From: Verrucomicrobiota bacterium
GTDB taxonomy: Bacteria; Verrucomicrobiota; Verrucomicrobiia; Verrucomicrobiales; DEV007
Assembly (NCBI GenBank): GCA_020630835.1
Contig: JAHDIL010000060.1
Coordinates: forward strand, 1 to 8,405
DNA length: 8,405 bases
Reading direction: 5' to 3'
The translations under genes and the position numbers were made by a program. Each line of letters begins with the position of its first letter. The first letter of the stretch is position 1. Below are positions 5,891 to 8,405 of this stretch, piece by piece. The notes under the pieces are model-generated. The model made no database searches. It was not told the origin of the DNA and was given only the letters and a program-made list of their open reading frames with translations.

Positions 5891-7199
5891 CGATCCGATA
5901 GGCTCTCATAGCCCTGCCCAATTCACTCTGAACAACAAAAAGACGCCCACCAGCTATCACTGGTGGGCTCCATGTCTCCGGAGCATAGTGTAGGCGTGCT
6001 TTTGATAGGATAGTAAAGTGGTGGCGGTTAAGCTCGATGTGGAAAAGGGATCCATTCTCTGACTGCATAAGAAAGCTCTCACCCACACATACCAGATGTC
6101 CTTTACCTAGGCTGACGGGGAGATCTCTGCCCTGCCACAGGATGGTGCGATCATACATCATCTCTGACCACAGGATCTGGCCGCTGGCGGCCTCGACAGC
6201 GAGGAGTAGCCCGCCGCTACCCCCTAGGCCATAGAGGATGCCATCTCGGTATACAGGAGTTTGAAACTGACAACCGAACTCAGCGAGACGCCAAAGAGTG
6301 CTCAGCGAGCCATCCGCTGCCACCTGCAGCATCACGCCGCCTTTCCCATAATCCTCTGTGATAAAGATGCGATTCTCCCCACACGGGACGGGGGTCGACG
6401 CGTTGACGCTAGCGAAGTTCTCAGAACGCCAGGGAAATTCACTGATTTTCGTGCCATCTGATGGATCTATGATGACCAGGCCACCCACCGGCGGCTGTGT
6501 CATGCCCCCTGCAAAGACAAGCAAACGTTCCTCTCCGTGCAGCGTGACCAGTATCGGTGAGGCGAAGCTGCCGAAGTAAGAATGGTCGCAGCGCCAGAGC
6601 TCTCGTCCTGTTTTTAGATCCAACGCGACCACACCTGCCTCGTCGGTTCCCGCCTGCAGATAAACAACGTCGCTCCTGATGAGCGGGCTGGAGCCATAGC
6701 CAAAAAAAGAGGGTGCTTCTCCGTAAACCTCAGGAAGAGAAACACTCCACAGGATCGCGCCTGAATCAGAGGCAAAGGCATGGACATCCCCCTCATTCCC
6801 GACCGTGAGGACGACCTCACCGTCTTCACTGAAGGTCGGCCCCGCTCGAGGCGCATCGACTATGCCATAGCTCTGTCCAACCTCTACCGGGTAGCGGTGC
6901 TTCCACAACTCATCTCCGGTCTCTGCCGACCGAGCTATGACCTCCTCTTCTTGATCGATCCGATGAAGGTAAACTAGGGTATCTCCAAAAACGACAGGAC
7001 CTGGATGCCCGTGCCCCTTTTCAACCTCCCACAACAGCTCAGGTCCAGATTCATCAAATGAAACAATATCAACCGGCTCACGGGTATGAAGATTTTGATT
7101 CGGGCCCAAGAAGTGAGGCCACCCCCCACCCGAAACCTCCTCAGCCGCAGTAACACCCGCGAAAAAAACCAAAACCAAAAGAACCAAAATAATGCGCAT
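5883..7199 (-). CDS. Secreted PQQ-like beta-propeller protein 2
   Basis: About 438 residues. The N-terminal MRIILVLLVLVFFAGVTAAE is a clear Sec signal peptide, with cleavage likely around VTAA. The mature region opens with GGGWPHFLGPNQNLHTREP, the counterpart of DWPQYLGP in propeller 1. Blade motifs are ETGDELWKH, DSGAILWSV, KTGRELWRC, SDGTKISEF (degenerate) and ASGQILWSE. The paralogy with propeller 1 is plain from aligned segments such as GPELLWEVEKGHGHPGP versus GPEVLWRVDVGYGYSGP, although overall divergence is high. It should fold as a PQQ_2/BamB-like propeller in the periplasm or outside the cell; ligand or partner unknown. The TTG at 7208 would add three residues, but the ATG at 7199 gives a cleaner signal peptide. 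GGAG lies only 3 bases before that ATG, unusually close. The gene converges on the Gfo-like gene with an 8-base overlap and no room for a separate terminator. Confidence 0.9.
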   Translation of the reverse strand: MRIILVLLVLVFFAGVTAAEEVSGGGWPHFLGPNQNLHTREPVDIVSFDESGPELLWEVEKGHGHPGPVVFGDTLVYLHRIDQEEEVIARSAETGDELWKHRYPVEVGQSYGIVDAPRAGPTFSEDGEVVLTVGNEGDVHAFASDSGAILWSVSLPEVYGEAPSFFGYGSSPLIRSDVVYLQAGTDEAGVVALDLKTGRELWRCDHSYFGSFASPILVTLHGEERLLVFAGGMTQPPVGGLVIIDPSDGTKISEFPWRSENFASVNASTPVPCGENRIFITEDYGKGGVMLQVAADGSLSTLWRLAEFGCQFQTPVYRDGILYGLGGSGGLLLAVEAASGQILWSEMMYDRTILWQGRDLPVSLGKGHLVCVGESFLMQSENGSLFHIELNRHHFTILSKARLHYAPETWSPPVIAGGRLFVVQSELGRAMRAYRIAK

Positions 7200-7288
7200 A
7201 AACTCCAAAGTTAAGAAAGATACGAAGGCTCCCCCACCCTCATCCAGAAATTACCTACGAACAAGGTCTTGGATCTTGCTATGAGAGG

Positions 7289-7294
7289 TATAAG
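7289..7294 (+). promoter_or_regulatory. Candidate -10 box (TATAAG) upstream of the SDR gene
   Basis: TATAAG matches the sigma-70 -10 consensus at 5 of 6 positions and lies 27 bases before the ATG at 7322. The best -35-like sequence, TTGGAT at 7269-7274, is only 14 bases upstream, so the promoter is incomplete by consensus. It is the only promoter-like element noticed in the 122-base divergent gap between propeller gene 2 and the SDR gene. Confidence 0.25.
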
Positions 7295-7321
7295 CCTCCT
7301 TTATTGGCTGTAGTAAACAAA

Positions 7322-8089
7322 ATGAAAGCTCAATCGACTCCTCTATCCGGCAGAAAAGCTCTCGTAACCGGCGGCTCGCGGGGGATCGGCCTGGCAATCG
7401 GGAAGGCGCTATGGACGGCAGGATCCTCTGTTTCTGTAGTGGGGAGATCACTCGATCAGCTCACGTCGGCAGACCTAGGTTTTCCCAAAGAGGAGTCGAA
7501 TCGAGTAACGCTCATCGCCCACGATCTTTCCCGATCTGCTGACACTCCAGCTGCGGTGCGGAGTGCCGCTGAGTCAATGGGCGGGCTGGACATACTTATC
7601 AATGCCGCTGGCGTCGCCCGTCAAAGCTCACTCATCAATGGTGACCCGGCCGATTGGCGCGAGATGTTCGAGATCAATGTGCTAGCTCTCTCCGAGGTGA
7701 CAAAGGCAGCTCTACGCTTCTTCCCCGCCTCGGGCGAAGGAGACATTATCAATATTAGCAGCATGTCAGGACATCGCGTGCCGGGTAAGGGAGGGTGCTA
7801 CGCCCCTACGAAATTCGCCGTCAGAGCCATGACGGAAGCCTTGCGACAGGAGCTGCGCGCTAGCGGATCCCGCGTGCGCGTATCCTGCCTATCCCCTGGC
7901 TTCGTGGATACGCAGCTGCTGGACGAATATTTCACGACTGGGGATGAACAAGGTTTCCAGAAATCAGACATCGGATACGACATCCTGCAGCCGGAGGACA
8001 TGGCCGAGCTAGCCATGCATCAAATCTGCGCGCCCAGTCGCGTCGATGTCACTGATATACTTGTGCGCCCTACTGGTCAAAAAACGTAA
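7322..8089 (+). CDS. Classical short-chain dehydrogenase/reductase
   Basis: A complete cytoplasmic NAD(P)-dependent SDR of 255 residues, the typical size for the classical family. Motifs by residue: cofactor loop TGGSRGIG (16-23), HDLS (67-70), NAAG (94-97), structural Asn119 in FEINV, Ser147 in NISSMSG, catalytic YAPTK (Tyr160, Lys164), and SPGFVDTQL (191-199). All catalytic residues are present, so it should be active. Arg20 and Arg42 (VVGRS) favour NADPH by analogy with classical SDRs. The substrate is not evident; the C-terminal IGYDILQPEDMAE and VDVTDILVRPTGQ segments resemble generic oxidoreductases used with hydroxy-acids, sugars or acyl groups. The frame extends 6 codons up to a TTG at 7304, but the ATG at 7322 matches the family start. 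No Shine-Dalgarno is visible. The next gene follows in 19 bases on the same strand, so the two are probably co-transcribed. Confidence 0.95.
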   Translation: MKAQSTPLSGRKALVTGGSRGIGLAIGKALWTAGSSVSVVGRSLDQLTSADLGFPKEESNRVTLIAHDLSRSADTPAAVRSAAESMGGLDILINAAGVARQSSLINGDPADWREMFEINVLALSEVTKAALRFFPASGEGDIINISSMSGHRVPGKGGCYAPTKFAVRAMTEALRQELRASGSRVRVSCLSPGFVDTQLLDEYFTTGDEQGFQKSDIGYDILQPEDMAELAMHQICAPSRVDVTDILVRPTGQKT

Positions 8090-8108
8090 CACTCGGCGTA
8101 AACTCCCT

Positions 8109-8405
8109 ATGGAACTCCTCTTTCAAACGATAGAAACACTCTCTTGCTGGCTCTCTCTTCCGGAATGGAAAGCCCCCGAGTGGCTGAGCCTGGGCAATGC
8201 CGTCTCCTCCATTTGGTGGCTACTCGCCATCCTCCTGATTTTAGCAGGCCTGATTGGTTCGTTTCTCCCCATTCTACCGGGAACGCTGATGATCTGGTTG
8301 GGCGCGCTCATTCATTACTTCGGCCTCGGCAAGGAATCCTCGGGCCTTGCCTGGCAAGTCCTTGCGCTGATCACCTTCTTTTTCATCGCGGCAATGATAT
8401 TGGAC
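8109..8405 (+). CDS. DUF456-type membrane protein, 5' part only
   Basis: An open frame from the ATG at 8109 runs off the window edge after 99 codons with no stop. After about 34 residues rich in Trp and Leu comes the hydrophobic segment IWWLLAILLILAGLIGSFLP, then ILPGTLMIWLGALIHYFGLG and a second hydrophobic segment VLALITFFFIAAMI. The G-L-I-G-S-x-L-P-x-L-P-G-T signature is the hallmark of DUF456 (PF04306), a small inner-membrane family of unknown function, usually about 160-170 residues, so roughly 60 residues should lie beyond the edge. The N-terminal lead before the first membrane segment is longer than I would expect. It follows the SDR stop by 19 bases on the same strand, suggesting one transcript, although no functional link is known. 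No Shine-Dalgarno precedes the ATG. Confidence 0.82.
   Translation, partial: MELLFQTIETLSCWLSLPEWKAPEWLSLGNAVSSIWWLLAILLILAGLIGSFLPILPGTLMIWLGALIHYFGLGKESSGLAWQVLALITFFFIAAMILD

Noticed and set aside
3033..7199. Propellers 1 and 2 as PQQ-dependent alcohol or glucose dehydrogenases.
   Set aside because: They are about 440 residues, shorter than quinoprotein dehydrogenases. The vicinal Cys pair and haem c CxxCH motif are not present, and the repeats are of the BamB-like PQQ_2 kind.
7123..7199. A-rich stretch (plus strand) as an AT-rich transferred segment or regulatory tract.
   Set aside because: It is explained by the hydrophobic signal-peptide codons (Val, Leu, Phe) of propeller 2 read on the minus strand.
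7285..7299. GAGG-TATAAG-CCTC as a hairpin terminator or operator.
   Set aside because: A 4-bp stem around a likely -10 box is too short to be distinguished from chance.

Overview
The window looks like a stretch of an ordinary bacterial chromosome at moderate GC. The best guess at the source is a Verrucomicrobiota (PVC-group) bacterium. That is an inference from style: two secreted PQQ-like beta-propeller proteins whose mature N-termini carry a WP-x-[YF]-LGP motif, a Gfo/Idh/MocA-type protein, and few Shine-Dalgarno sequences. No rRNA, tRNA, CRISPR array, insertion sequence or phage gene was seen, and no gene-free gap exceeds about 130 bases.

Layout. Bases 1-156 hold the open 3' end of an unidentified plus-strand frame. 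It runs tail to tail into pdxH (137-799, minus), the FMN-dependent pyridoxamine 5'-phosphate oxidase of vitamin B6 metabolism. Divergent from pdxH is an AraC-type regulator (900-1804, plus) split by one missing base near a run of four T at 1288-1291. Its stop overlaps the start of an MFS permease (1801-2985, plus), so regulator and transporter form a translationally coupled pair. A hairpin with no T tract separates this pair from the convergent gene that follows.

The centre (3033-7199) alternates strands: propeller protein 1 (minus), a divergent Gfo/Idh/MocA-like protein (plus), and propeller protein 2 (minus), whose last 8 bases overlap the end of the Gfo-like gene. The propellers are diverged paralogues with signal peptides and should work outside the cytoplasm. 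The Gfo-like protein has an acidic, low-complexity N-terminus of about 90 residues. It lacks both the glycine-rich dinucleotide-binding loop and the catalytic EKP lysine, so it is probably not a working dehydrogenase.

The right end holds a complete classical SDR oxidoreductase (7322-8089, plus), followed 19 bases later by a DUF456-type membrane protein cut by the window edge (8109 onward).

How the genes work together is mostly unknown. The regulator/permease pair is the only clear functional unit. The propeller / pseudo-oxidoreductase / propeller block is the most unusual part, but nothing here proves a new system.
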